Shown piece after piece: positions 10,990 through 22,379 of a DNA stretch of 64,000 nucleotides. This DNA comes from Gonatopus flavifemur (Eukaryota; Arthropoda; Insecta; Hymenoptera; Dryinidae): assembly GCA_018340375.1 (NCBI GenBank), contig JAFFJZ010000001.1:13162001-13226000 (forward strand). Direction: 5' to 3'. The translations under genes and the position numbers were made by a program. The notes below the pieces were generated by a model. That model saw nothing but the letters and a program-made list of their open reading frames with translations, ran no database searches and was not told where the DNA came from. Positions within the stretch are counted from its first letter, which is position 1. Each line of letters opens with the position of its first letter.

Positions 10990-11885
10990 CCCATATAAAA
11001 ATTTTTTGGTTCCGCCAATGTTGACAATAGAATATAGCTTGGCGGAATGTTGACGGGCAAGGCTTGGCAATCTATAAATATTCAATGTTGATTAACAACA
11101 ATTATAATGTCACACCGATAGCGGTGTTCAACGAATTTAGGTTTTCAGCCTACCATTGATTCACAATTCCGCCAGCCTCGGCGCTTGCTAGGCTCATCCT
11201 TGATACAATATTGACTGAACAATAGATTCTATTAAAAGTAAGGATCTTTTGAAACGTGGTTGAATATTGCCACAAACTTTGGTCTAGTCTGGATAAAAAT
11301 TAGTTTTCAATGTAGCGCCGATCATTGGTAATAGCATGGCTCAATATTGGCATGCTCCTTAATTTTAACTTTTGATGGCTGAATTACTAGCTTGGTTACC
11401 GATCGAGTGTTTCTCGCGAGTAGGGAGAAATGTATACAAGGAATATATAAGGCTCAAATAATTCTCTGGAAGAACAGTCAATCGTTCTTTGTTACAGGTT
11501 GCACCAGAGGGCTCCTACTGCTGATCCATATTGTGTATATTTCTCATGGCAAACCTAAGCGACAAAAAACACCGAGTTGTTTACAGATAAACGAGAAAAA
11601 CACAATAACATCCCAAATAACATATATTGTAAATTGTGAAATGCGCATAATTTTCATATATTTTTGGGTTAATTATTTTATACAGTTTTATCATTGGCGC
11701 AACATTGATAAACAAATTGTTCTATTGTTTGCCAATGATGCTCTATTTCATTGGCATTTCTGCACCAAGGATGATGGGGCTCCATCGGAAAAACACATTG
11801 ATAAATCATAAAATGATGTTACCATCTCAGTGTTGCGACATGCTTAGTCGCCAAGCCTCGACCGTACTTCTGAATTTCTGTGCGG
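10990..11885 (+). repeat. R1 repeat, copy A (uninterrupted)
   Basis: A roughly 0.9-kb family present three times here. One end reads CCCATATAAAAATTTTTTGG followed by TTCCGCCAATG; the other, best kept in copy B, reads CCCGTACAGAAATTTAACAT followed by TGGCGCTAGC. Both ends carry the CAAGGCTTGGCAATC segment, and CATTGGC/GCCAATG words recur throughout. In copy A the second end has lost about 40 bp. Copies B (17000-19633) and C (51922-54999) are in the opposite orientation. Short open frames shared by the copies look like chance. The CCC starts suggest kinship with class 1, but no clean duplication is seen. Confidence 0.65.
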
Positions 11886-11889
11886 ACAA

Positions 11890-14800
11890 CAGAGAATTTC
11901 CATGACAAATACATTTTATATGAAGGAGTTTCCAATGAAAGTGCACTGTTAGAGAAACACTCAGTAAACATGGAATAACTCTGTCAATAAAAAACCTACA
12001 ACGTAGATAAAATAATGACTGAATACCGCACATAATCAAATAAAACCCCACCAAGATTATCAAGCTTGGGTGATCGTTTTTGTCAGGCTTGGACCAATTG
12101 ATTGACCAAGCATCAATCAAAAGTTCTTCCACCATAAGTATTGTGATGGGAACAGTAATTCATCCACATTTCAGTTCACGAACTCATGAAACTTCTTCCT
12201 CGGATTACCGTACACTGGCAAATTTACGTTATGTGATATTCTGATCAATTTTGCGTGTAACGTTGAATTAACCTCTAAGTAGTCAGTCCTTACTCTCGTG
12301 TAGAAGTGAAGATCAGCCTATCCAATGCCTTGTTCGGACCCAGACAGGGCCTTGAATGGCCTGAATTGGAGAAATTTGTACACCTTACAACGGAACTAAT
12401 CGAGATTTTTTCGGGAGAAATTAACAATCAGATGGCATTCTAAGTCCAAATAAGCTGATTTTTTTCTCAAACCATCGATCCGTAGTAGAAATTACGATTG
12501 GGAATTAGATATGCCTCAGCTAGTTTTCCCAGGTGTTAGGTTAGTTTCTAGCTAGTTTCGTAACGCAGTTTCTAGCCTGTGTTCATTCAGATGTCCCAGA
12601 GAATTGCTAGAATGTTGTTCAAATTGGTAATTAGAAATGTGAAATCATGTGTTTTCTGTAAAACCACACTTATGAATAAGGTAAAAATGTATTTTGACAT
12701 GTAATCTCCAGTCAAGAACGTTGCTTTTGAATTTATTTCCATAAAATAATCCCGAGTGACAAATTGAAACGTTGGGGCCTCCTTTTATTCTTCTGACCGC
12801 GTTGATGGACTATCAATGTTACTGTACGCATGAGAAATCTACATAAACCAACTAAATGTTTGGGCACTAAAGTCAAATTGACTGAAATGTGTTATCCGGT
12901 TGCCCCCATCCAGTACGTGGATGGTAAATGGGACACCCAGACAAATTTCTACCAAGAATTCCTCGATGTGGAATTTTAGTTTCTATCGATTTTAACAGTG
13001 GACAGCTGTCAACTTCTCGTTACAGTCGAAAATATATTTATTTTTCAAACGATAAGGTCTGAAGGATCGCCTTTATAGTTTCATAACCTGAATATAAGTT
13101 TATGACAACGATCCGCATAGATGTGATAACCATGCGGGTGGTCACTCTGACTATCTGTGAGGTTAGCTGTAATTAAAATACGTTTAGATGATTACAGGAA
13201 CCCTATTTTTTTTTCATTGCTCGCTATTTCATATTGGAACATTAACTCGTCCACATTTTAGAAATGAGAATAAATGGTGGGAAATGATAATTTTCCAACA
13301 GTTCTAAATATCAACTTCAACTTCTCATTTTCATTTAATTTCATCATTTTAATTCTGATTATTTAATCTTTCTTTGTGAAAAAGAAAATTAATTATCACA
13401 ACAGGATTCAAATCTCTCCTCCAAAAAAATCGCGAGATAAAATTTATCCTTAGTTATCGGGAAGATGGTTTTGTGCAATTCAATTCAATTATTCGTGGAA
13501 AATGTTCTACCAATCATTTCGACGATACCTGAACATTGTCTCCGCGATGCCGTTAAACAAGATCGTATTGCAACAAAACGTCGGGTGAATTCGTCCCCAC
13601 CTTCACCTCCACCTCCACCTTGCAGATGACATACGTCCCAATTAATTCCCTGAAATACAATACTGGTCACGATCGATCATAACATTAAAGATATCGTCGA
13701 AAGTAACCCGAGCCGGACAAAAAGATATAAGTAATGAATCTTCCTCTCGTGCAGAGAGAAGGAAAGCACAAGTAATGGCCCGTGTCCTGTAAACTGGCAG
13801 TGGGTCCACTCGATTAACCTCGCTTCCTACGCCTCACTACCACCACAATTTCAGTATACCCGATCTATGACGACGTACTCATGATAAAACTCACGACACA
13901 CTCTGTACGAGTAACCACATTGTATTTTGTATCGTGCGAACAATACCAGGTATACAATTATTCACAAAGCCCTACTGTATTATTATGAGAATTATGAATA
14001 TCCTTCGACGCAAGAAAAGAATAACGAATAATTTTTTGATTCAAGTAAGTTCGGTATTGTAAAATATCATATAATACAAAAAGGCATACTTCTGTTGACG
14101 ACTCGCGTGTATCGATTATCGAGGAATAATCGCCTGTCGAGACAGTCAGTCCCCTGTCTGTCATAATTCTTGCATCGATCATTCGTGAAAACCGTTGATA
14201 TCGATTGTAAAATCATCTTATACAGATTTATAAAGGTTCGCATCCGTGTGTATTTATGTGAACGTGAACGAAGCAAGCACTTGGTCCACGCGCTGAAACA
14301 AAAACTCCCACTACTTACACAGAGCACACCAAGAACACGAAATACTTTATTCATCGATCGCCGTTGAAACGAGATGGGCTAGTCATGTTTCAGCGCTTAA
14401 GTGTATAGAGATGCCAATAAATATGTCCCTTCGGACGGCATGCAATATGTATGCCAGCCATCAGATCGACCTGTCCAATTGCCAATCCACGGATACGATT
14501 CCTCTTCTTCTTCTCCTTCTTTCTTCCTATCCTTCATCCTTGGCTACTTCTTGAACCTTTCTCTTGTTATTTTCTTGCGAAACCGTTCTACTTCTTCATG
14601 TTGCGTCGAGAAACGTTTCATCCTAAGACAGCAAGAGGCGCAAGAAAAGATCTTCTTCTTCTTCTTCTCCGTCTTCTTCATCTTGTTCTGGGTGACCCAC
14701 GCTTCCTTTCCGGACAACCACTACTCCGCGATCACGTATTGAGACGAAACGCATCGCTCCTGACGAGACAAGACACGAGACATGATGTAACACAACAACT

Positions 14801-15670
14801 GCATGAAACAAGAAAATTCCTCAATATGGGAACTCAAATCTTCGATGAAGAATATCTTTTATCGTTCTCAAGGGAATTCAAAAGCATCGCGAATAAATGA
14901 AAATCACATGTTTTTGTTGATTGTGTGAAAATAAGGAGAATCGATTGTAAATAACGCCTGCGGGAAAGGGAAGGTGCTTTGATGATCATGGGGAATGGAA
15001 TTTCGTATGAAAATAGGGGTGTGTACTTTTTAGCATGAGAACGTGAAACTGTCAAAGAGCGGGGAAGGAGAACAGTTGGCGCATCGGGTGGTCGCTGATC
15101 GCGACGGATAGACGGCTCGAGAGTACCAGCAAAACATCTTGGCGATCGAACGACGTATTAACGATCTCATCAATAAGACACAACAGAATGGTTTCTCTCT
15201 TTCTCCGCGCCTGTCTCCCGTTGTCCAGAGGATGCGATGACGTGAAAGCAAGGGAATAAATAGAGAAGGGATGGATAAACAGTGGTGAACGGAGGACACC
15301 GTGGATGGTACACGAACGGCGGTAGATCTCCAGCTCCACAAGAAAAATCGCCAATTTGTTGGATGTACTGACCGTATTTCTATGAGAAAAACCATTGGCA
15401 TCTACATTTAGTATATATATATATAAATATATGTATATACCTACGTGGTTTGTCTCGAAGACGGTCTCCAGGAACAAAAACCTTCGAAAAGACAGAAGCA
15501 CCTTATCCAGACGTGGGCTTGATGAAGTTGATGGATTCGTATTTGTAAATGTATTACCCATATTTGAGACAAATCGTTCAACATTTTATTATTGCAGCAA
15601 ATTTATATTCAGATCCAGAATTTTAAGTCATTTGAATACAGTGAAATTCATCGAGAATCAATTAAATTCC
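11890..15670. other. apparently unique non-coding DNA with short microsatellites
   Basis: No transposon termini or recognisable protein domain were found. It holds a (CCACCT)n run at about 13603-13621, a TTCTTC run at about 14496-14530 and another near 14650-14675. The TTCTTC runs open frames of up to 149 codons that encode only low-complexity Phe/Leu. A TA-rich run lies at 15411-15436. It could be intron or regulatory DNA of a host gene. Confidence 0.45.
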
Positions 15671-15674
15671 TCTG

Positions 15675-15915
15675 ATAACTTCAGTTTCACCAGAGATGAA
15701 TAGCAGAGATTGCTAACACAATGTTGAAATCATGGTCCGTATCACGTTTTTTTCTTTTGAAGAAAAATATATGATTGGTTGAATTTTTCTTCTAAGCCAA
15801 CCAGCCTGAAGAGATAGACAGAAAAAGTGATACTGCCAATTAGAAATTGGACTATGGTTTTCATATCTCGTTAGCAATCTCTTCAACTCATCTCTGGTTT
15901 CACTGATAATTACGC
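15675..15915. repeat. foldback element of unassigned class
   Basis: TTTCACCAGAGATGAATAGC with AGAGATTGCTAAC (about 15685-15716) is mirrored by GTTAGCAATCTC with TTCAACTCATCTCTGG (about 15870-15898). An inner pair follows (GAAATCATGGTCCGTATCAC against GTGATACTGCC ... GGACTATGG). Arms are about 75-90 bp. The outer boundaries are indistinct and no target duplication is seen. Confidence 0.5.
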
Positions 15916-15919
15916 AATA

Positions 15920-16998
15920 CTCGGATATGATGGAGTTGTGATAACTAAAATTGATCATCGGTTCGACGTGGTTTAGACGATGGGTGCGATGATTCGATGG
16001 TCAGTTCAGAGAGAGATGGATGGTACAATTTTTTACACCTACTTTTTTCTGAATTTTAAGAAACTTCTACTGAATTGTGAAACATAATCTGAAAATACAG
16101 TCGAGTTTCTCAAAATTCAATTCAAGTGGCTGTGAAAAATTACAGTCACATTTTCTGAAGGAATTTTCTCACAGTGGCATTCATCGATCAACCATCGACC
16201 ACCGAAATAGTGAAATTTGAGGAATTCATTCAAAGTCGAGTTGATTTTTTTCATCTCTTGGAACAAGAAGCAAATTCTTTGTTCAACGCGGACACATTAT
16301 TCGATGTGAATTCAATGATCGACTGGCTTATAAATAATAAATCGTATGACGTACTTTGAACACCACATGAGATACAGCCTTTATCGAATGAATTACAGTG
16401 AAAAAATGTAACGGAGGTGAACGTGTCTCCTATCTCTATATAAGTTTATTGTGTACACAAAAAGAAGACAACGACGAATCTTGTGAAGCCTCCATGAAAT
16501 ACTTCAAGAATAGAATGGAAGAAGGATCCTGAGATGCTTGGCGTTATTTATGGATAACGCTGCCGCGACGGTTGGGTGTATATGAATCTGATATTACACC
16601 CTCGTCCCCTTGTTGCTTCTTCAACATGGAATTACTTGAATATGGTGAAGAAAAACAGGGGGAGATCGCGTATAGATATGAACATAAAAAATACAAAAGA
16701 AGGAACGGGAGACCAAGGCAGAACAGAAAATAACACCTGTAAGTGAAAGGGAAAATCGTTTAATAAATGATTAAGTATTCATTGTACATGAACAAAAAGA
16801 TTTCTATAATATTTATCAATCTTGCGTACATTAGAATACAGGAAAATGATGATTGGATCACGGTGAAGAGAATTCTCTGTGGAAAAAAGATACGATAGCA
16901 ACCAATTAAAAGGGTCAAAAACTGCATGATAAGAGATAAACTCTGAAGATTTACTTGATGATTTCATCAATTTTGATTGCCACTCCTGACATATGACG
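15920..16998. other. no gene or repeat family recognised
   Basis: AT-rich sequence with short open frames and no identifiable domain. A possible solo class 2 end (TTTTCTCACAGTG) sits near 16162-16174. Confidence 0.4.
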
Positions 16999-17817
16999 TC
17001 CCGTACAGAAATTTAACATTGGCGCTAGCATGGCGCAGTGTAGATAAAGTATGACCAAGGCTTGGCAATCAAGCATGGCGCAACACTGAAATGATAACAT
17101 CATTTCATAATTTATCAATGTGTTTTTCCAATGAAGCCCCATCATCCTTGGTGCAGAAATGCCAATGAAATAGAGCATCATTGGCAAACAATAGAAAAAT
17201 TTGTTTATCAATGTTGCGCCAATGATAAAACCGTAAAAAATAATTAACCCAAAAATATATGAAAATTATGCGCATTTCACAATTTTCAATATATGTTACT
17301 CAGGACAGTATTAATTCATCTGTAAACGATTAGGTATTTTTTGTTGCTAAAGTTTGCCATGAGAAGTATACACAATATGTATCAGCGGTAGGAGCCCTCT
17401 GGTGTAACCTGTACCAAAGAACGATTGACTGTTCTTCCAGAGAATTATTTGAGCCTTATATATTCCTTGTATACATCTCTCCCTACTCGCGAGAAACATT
17501 CGATCGGTAACTAAGCCAGCAATTCAGCCATCAAAAGTTGAAATTTAGGAGCATGCTAATATTGAGCCATGCTATTACCAATGATCGGCGTTACATTGAA
17601 AACTCATTTTTATCCAGACGAGACCAAAGTTTGTGGCGATATTCAACCACGTTTCAAATGATCCTCACTTCTAATAGAATCTATTGTTCAGTCAATGTTG
17701 TACCAAGGATGAGCCTAGCAAGCGCCGAGGCTGGCGGAATTGTGAATCAATAGTAGGCTGAAAACCTAAATTCGTTGAACACCGATATCGGTGCGACATT
17801 ATAATAATTGTTGTTAA

Positions 17818-19555
17818 CCCATTAGCGCCTGAACGGACACTTTTGGACACCAAATTTCAGAGATTCATTGTACAATGAATTTGGTCGAAGACAAATTTTT
17901 GAGCCACTGTATCCTATGTTTTGAAGGTCGCTCTTTCGAATGGTGAGGTTCAGAAGTCCCTAAAATGAGTTTTTTCGTGTGAAAATTGCAAATTGAAAAA
18001 AAGCACTGTTTTTTTGAAAAAAAAATTTTTCATGATCATGTTTTTGTTTGCTTTTGCATTTTTCTACATACTTAATACCGAGAAATATCGCGTCCATGGA
18101 CCGTCAACTAAAAGTTATTGGCTTAAGATTAATAAAAAAGAAAGTTTATCCATACAAAAAGGCGTCCGAAACAATAAATTTTACTTTTAATCTTCAGCAA
18201 TTTTTTTCTTGATTTCTAAGGACTTTAGAACAAATTTCCTAAGAACAAAAACGACTCAAAATTGGTCAAAGAATACCCTCAAATTTTTTCAGACCCGTAA
18301 AAAAACATTTTTGATTTTCCGGAAAATTAAAAAATTGGACCCCGCAAGTCCATAGTTATTGAGAAAAAAATTGCTGAATGGTTTCTGAGATCACCAATTA
18401 TCCACTTAGCCCGAATATGGCAGTAATATTGCTGCAATATTACTGCAATATTCAAATATTGCTGTAATATTACTGTAATATTGTGGCGATATTTGTGTTG
18501 GGTGGGTACAAATTCAACATTTTCATTGTGTAATTATTAGTATGTAATAAATATCAAAATATATTTTCTCAATAAATCTGTGATTCCATTTATTTGTTTC
18601 AAATTGAGATGCAATCGAATCAAACATTCATCACATAGGAATATTCACCATATATCAATATTTCACATTGTTTACATCAATATACCACGTTACTTCGATA
18701 TTGCACCGTATTATTGTAGGAGCTTCCTATCATAGTAATTCTTGAGTGGGTATTTCTATTCTACGCTTTTAAGTAATCAAAAGTAAATGAGCTACTGTCA
18801 ATTACTTATTTTCTCTTTTAAATGTCACATCCACCTCAACACGTAGTTCACTAAATGAGAATATTTTCCGATACTCCTAAGAGCTTTATGATTGGAGACC
18901 TCAGAAACATTTCAGCGATTTTTGTCTCAATAACTATGGACTTGCGGGGAAATTTTGTGGGAACAAAAGAATCTTAAAATCAGTCAAACAATACCCTCAA
19001 ATTTTTTCAGATTTTTCAAACAATTTTTCAAAAATGCCAATTTTTCCATTTTCCGGAAAATCAAAAATGTTTTTCTACGGTTTCGAAACAATTTGAGGGT
19101 ATTTTTTGACCAATTTTAAGACGTTTTTGTTCCTAGGAAATGTTTCCTAAAGTCCTTAGAAATCGAGAAAAAGATTGCTAAAGATTAAAAGTAAAATTTA
19201 TTTTTTCGGACGCCTTTTTGTATGGATAAACATTTTTTTTTATCAATGTTAAGCCGATAACTTTTAGTTGACGGTCCATGGACGCGATATTTATCGGTGT
19301 TGAGTATGTAAAAAAATGCAAAAGCAAACAAAAATATGATCTTGACAAATTTTTTTTTAAAAAAACAGTGCTTTTTTTTAATTTGCAATTTTTACACGAA
19401 AAAGCTCATTTCAGGGACTTCTGAACATCACCATTCGAAAGAGCGACCTTCAAAACATAGGATACAGTGACTCAAGAATTTTTTTCGACCAAGTTCATTG
19501 TACAATGAATCTCTGAACTTTGGTGTCCAAAAGTGTCTGTTCAGGCGCTAATGGG
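17818..19555. mobile_element. piggyBac-like non-autonomous foldback element (TTAA target)
   Basis: TTAA flanks both sides (17814-17817 and 19556-19559). The ends CCCATTAGCGCCTGAACGGA and its mirror TCTGTTCAGGCGCTAATGGG (one mismatch) begin with CCC, as in piggyBac elements. The inverted arms are unusually long, roughly 580 bp and 660 bp (to about 18400 and from about 18893), at around 90 percent by eye near the ends. The roughly 490-bp centre has no transposase and contains a small class 1-like hairpin at 18410-18502. The element sits in a TTAA that copy A of R1 still has intact. Confidence 0.8.
18410..18502. mobile_element. small class 1-like hairpin, AATATTAC-rich
   Basis: CCCGAATATGGCAGTAATAT is mirrored by GCGATATTTGTGTTGGG. 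The whole 93 bp consists of repeats of GCAGTAATATTGCTGC and close variants. Flanks are AG and TG, one base short of a duplication. It lies in the centre of the piggyBac-like element. Confidence 0.5.
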
Positions 19556-19639
19556 TTAATCAACATTGAATATTTATAGATTGCCAAGCCTTGGTTATCA
19601 ACGTTCCACGGAACCTGAAAATTTGTATATGGGCGTTTT

Positions 19640-20980
19640 GAAACAAAGTCAAAAGATTCATCATTTGGTCATTCGAATACTTTTGATCAACGAAATATCA
19701 TGGAATTCTCCTGAACGATCAGCCGATTCAACCATATGACATAAAAGTTATAAATAGTTGTAACATCTCATAAAAATTATTTGTGAGTATAGGACGAAAC
19801 GCGGTGACCATAAAATTTTTATAGATTTGTGAATTCCATGGATTGCATAATTTACGTACTTACACAAATCATTCATCGCATATGTCCCATTGAGTCGAGA
19901 CAGTTAACTGATATCAAATGTCATCCGTCGAATATGACGATAGCGTTGAAGGAATTTTAATTTTATGTAGAAATAACGATGATCAGTTTTAAAGAAACTG
20001 ACATAATCGCAATCAAGTATCTTCTGATTGGCAATTTCATGAAAGTATCATCGATGTGGCTTAGAATTGTGCATTTCTTGATGCGATTACGTTCGTTTCG
20101 AATTCTTTTATAATGAAAAACACCAAGGGGGATACGCCATTACGCACAGTGCTTGAAATATGACGGATCATAAATTTATGTTCTCCGATGTCCACGTTAG
20201 ATGTGGACGCTGGAAGAGAGAAAGAAAAGATTCGCGAGAATACCTAAAATAAACTTTATGTTCGACCTTATTCGCTAATTATTGAGTGGAAATGCTGATT
20301 ATCATTTTGAACGAATGTTATTCAATTAATTGTGAACGACGTGAGATAAAAATATGTTGATGTTGTGCAACTTTATTCTCAGAGAAATTTTCATAAGATT
20401 TTCAATTGAGGTGTAATAAAATTACCATATTTTCTAAAAATTATGAAAAGCAGAAATGCTGTAGGCATTCACGTATTTTGTGATGTCAGTGGTAGCGAAA
20501 AATTAGGAATTCCTTAAAGCCAGACAGAAACCAATAAGAATGAACATCTTGAAGATATCTTTTCAGAGACATTTCAAAGACATATCGACGAGATATACTT
20601 AAAATATATCTTTTCGATATGTTTTGAAGATGTAATTAATTAATTTTTACTCCCACACCACAATATACCTTCAGACCATCTTAAACGGATCCAACATATT
20701 TCATACATATTCTGAGATATTACTCAATTCGGTAACTATCGATTGTATATTTTGCCTGTATCATCACTAAATCGAGGGGAGGTTCTCATCTAGCGACCAC
20801 AAAATAAAGTGATTTTCAAGTGAATAAACAATTCGGGTGTTTTCACACTTGTTAATTGAGTCTTTGAGAACGCATTTTTTTCAGTAAAGAATAATGCCAT
20901 GGGAATTGTTGATACGTGTTGAAATATGACCACCTAAAAAAGCAGGGATCAATGGGGCGCCACTATGACACTTACAAAAA
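19640..20980. other. no gene recognised; partial AGATAT-word repeat
   Basis: Mostly AT-rich sequence without coding signal. At about 20548-20660 a run of AAGATATCTTTT and AGATATAC words resembles the interior of the class 1 element at 55942-56934, but no complete pair of ends was found. Confidence 0.4.
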
Positions 20981-20983
20981 TTA

Positions 20984-22282
20984 TTGGGAGTACAAATTAG
21001 TTCGGTCCGGTTTGAAAAGATGGCTCTCGCTCTCATGAATGTTTCATAGTCACAACCGATTTCAATTGTTCCAGAGAGGTTAGACACCGGTGAATAATAT
21101 TCAGTTGATATCAATCCGAGTTCCTTCTAGAATCCCGATTTTTACTCAGTGAAGTATGTCAAATTTCGTTTCAACTAAGCAGCATTCACGGGAGGTGCTA
21201 GTTTTCTGTTTTAATTGGAAAAAAAGTGCAGCTGAAGCCCATCGAATGCCTGTGGAAGTTTATGTTGAACATACTCCAACTGATAAATCATGTAGGTCAT
21301 GGTTTCGACGTTTTAAGAATGGCGATTTCAGTGTCGAAGACAAGCCTCGCTCAGGACAACCACAAAAATTCGAAAACGAGGAATTGGAGGCTTTACTCGA
21401 CGAAGATCCGAGGCAAACGCAACAGGAGCTTGCGGAATCATTAGGAGTTACGCAACGAGCAGTTTCCGTACGATTACAATCCATGGGCATGATTCGAAAG
21501 CAAGGCAATTGGGTGCCTTATGACTTAAAGCCTAGAGACATTGAACGGCGATTTTTCACTTGCGAGCAGCTGGTTCAAAGACAACGAAGAAATGGGTTCT
21601 TAGATCGGATTGTAACAGGAGATGAGAAATGGATATTCTACGATAACCCCAAGGGAAGAAAATACTATGCTATGCCCAGTCAATCGTTGCCATCGACTTC
21701 AACATCGACACCAAAGAGGAATATTCATGGTTCAAAGATCATGCTGTGTATCTGGTGGGACCAAAAGGGTGTTATATACTATGAGTTGCTGAAACCTGGT
21801 GATTCTATTAAAGGTGATCGGTATAGGCTACAATTGATTCGTTTGAGTCGTGCGTTACGAGAAAAACGTTCGGTATACAAGGAAAGACATGACAGACTTA
21901 TTCTTTTACACGATAACGCTCGGCCTCATGTCGCAAAAGTAGTGAAAAATTATCTGGAAACGTTGAAGTGGGATATTCTACCCCGACCGCCGTACTCACC
22001 GGACATTGCTCTTTCTGATTACTGGTTATTCCGACAGATGCAGCACGATTTGGCAGGCCACCGGTTCACTTCGTTCGAAGAAATCCAAAATTGGCTCTTA
22101 ACTTGGATCGCCTCGAAAGACGAGACGTTTTTCCGTAACGGGATTCGAAAATTACCCGAAAGATGGGAAAAAGTGATAGCCAGCGATGGACAATACTTTG
22201 ATCAATTTGATAATCCATGCTCTTCTGAAATAAATGCATCTTTAACTGTGAAAAAACGGACCGAATTAATTTTTACTCTCAA
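20984..22282 (+). mobile_element. complete mariner element
   Basis: The 1299-bp element is flanked by TA (20982-20983 and 22283-22284). The terminal inverted repeats start TTGGGAGTACAAATTAGTTC on the left and, read in reverse, TTGAGAGTAAAAATTAATTC on the right. Both continue CGGTCCG, giving about 3 mismatches in the first 26 bp. Length, TA target and terminal structure are standard for mariner. The single transposase gene is open throughout (21156-22379). It appears the youngest coding mobile element in the window. Confidence 0.92.
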
Positions 22283-22379
22283 TATCAGAAATCAAAAATC
22301 CAAAAATTTTCATGAAATATTATATTTGTTGGAGGTTGTACCGTCAAAACTGATGACAAGTCCAAAATCAAAAAAATGA
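21156..22379 (+). CDS. mariner transposase (DD34D), stop codon lost, reads into flanking DNA
   Basis: The enzyme would bind the element's terminal repeats and catalyse cut-and-paste excision and integration at TA. The start MSNFVSTKQH matches the usual mariner N-terminus. Residues 1-110 hold the paired helix-turn-helix DNA-binding region. The linker motif is WVPYDL (119-124), a variant of WVPHEL. The catalytic triad is intact: D156 in TGDEKW, D253 in LHDNARPH and D288 in YSPDIALSDYW, with 34 residues between the last two. Mariner proteins usually end near residue 345-350 (here GQYFD). This frame continues about 25 residues inside the element and about 33 beyond its right end. An adjacent frame has TGA TAA at 22208-22213, so a one-base indel after the core probably removed the normal stop. 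Activity is possible but untested. Confidence 0.9.
   Translation: MSNFVSTKQHSREVLVFCFNWKKSAAEAHRMPVEVYVEHTPTDKSCRSWFRRFKNGDFSVEDKPRSGQPQKFENEELEALLDEDPRQTQQELAESLGVTQRAVSVRLQSMGMIRKQGNWVPYDLKPRDIERRFFTCEQLVQRQRRNGFLDRIVTGDEKWIFYDNPKGRKYYAMPSQSLPSTSTSTPKRNIHGSKIMLCIWWDQKGVIYYELLKPGDSIKGDRYRLQLIRLSRALREKRSVYKERHDRLILLHDNARPHVAKVVKNYLETLKWDILPRPPYSPDIALSDYWLFRQMQHDLAGHRFTSFEEIQNWLLTWIASKDETFFRNGIRKLPERWEKVIASDGQYFDQFDNPCSSEINASLTVKKRTELIFTLNIRNQKSKNFHEILYLLEVVPSKLMTSPKSKK

Larger units (their letters stand above)
17000..19633 (-). repeat. R1 repeat, copy B, interrupted by a piggyBac-like element
   Basis: From 17000 (CCCGTACAGAAATTT) to 17813 the sequence follows copy A read in reverse. It breaks exactly at a TTAA in GTTGTTAATCAAC, and resumes at 19560 with CAACATTGAATATTTATAGA as in copy A. 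It ends near 19633 (ATATGGG). About 32 bp present in copies A and C (AGCTATATTCTATTGTC region) are missing near 19605. The uninterrupted copy A supplies the empty-site control for the 17818-19555 insertion. Confidence 0.65.

Noticed and set aside
11705..11905. A small protein shared by three places (near 11.7, 17.1 and 52.0 kb)
   Set aside because: All three lie in copies of repeat R1, the frames end at different places, and no domain is visible.
14401..14900. Overlapping frames of 113 and 149 codons
   Set aside because: Opened by TTCTTC and CTTCTT runs; the translation is Phe/Leu/Ser low complexity.
17993..19388. Mirrored 65-67 codon frames as a real gene pair
   Set aside because: They lie in the inverted arms of the piggyBac-like element, so similarity follows from the palindrome; low-complexity Lys/Phe content and no known domain.
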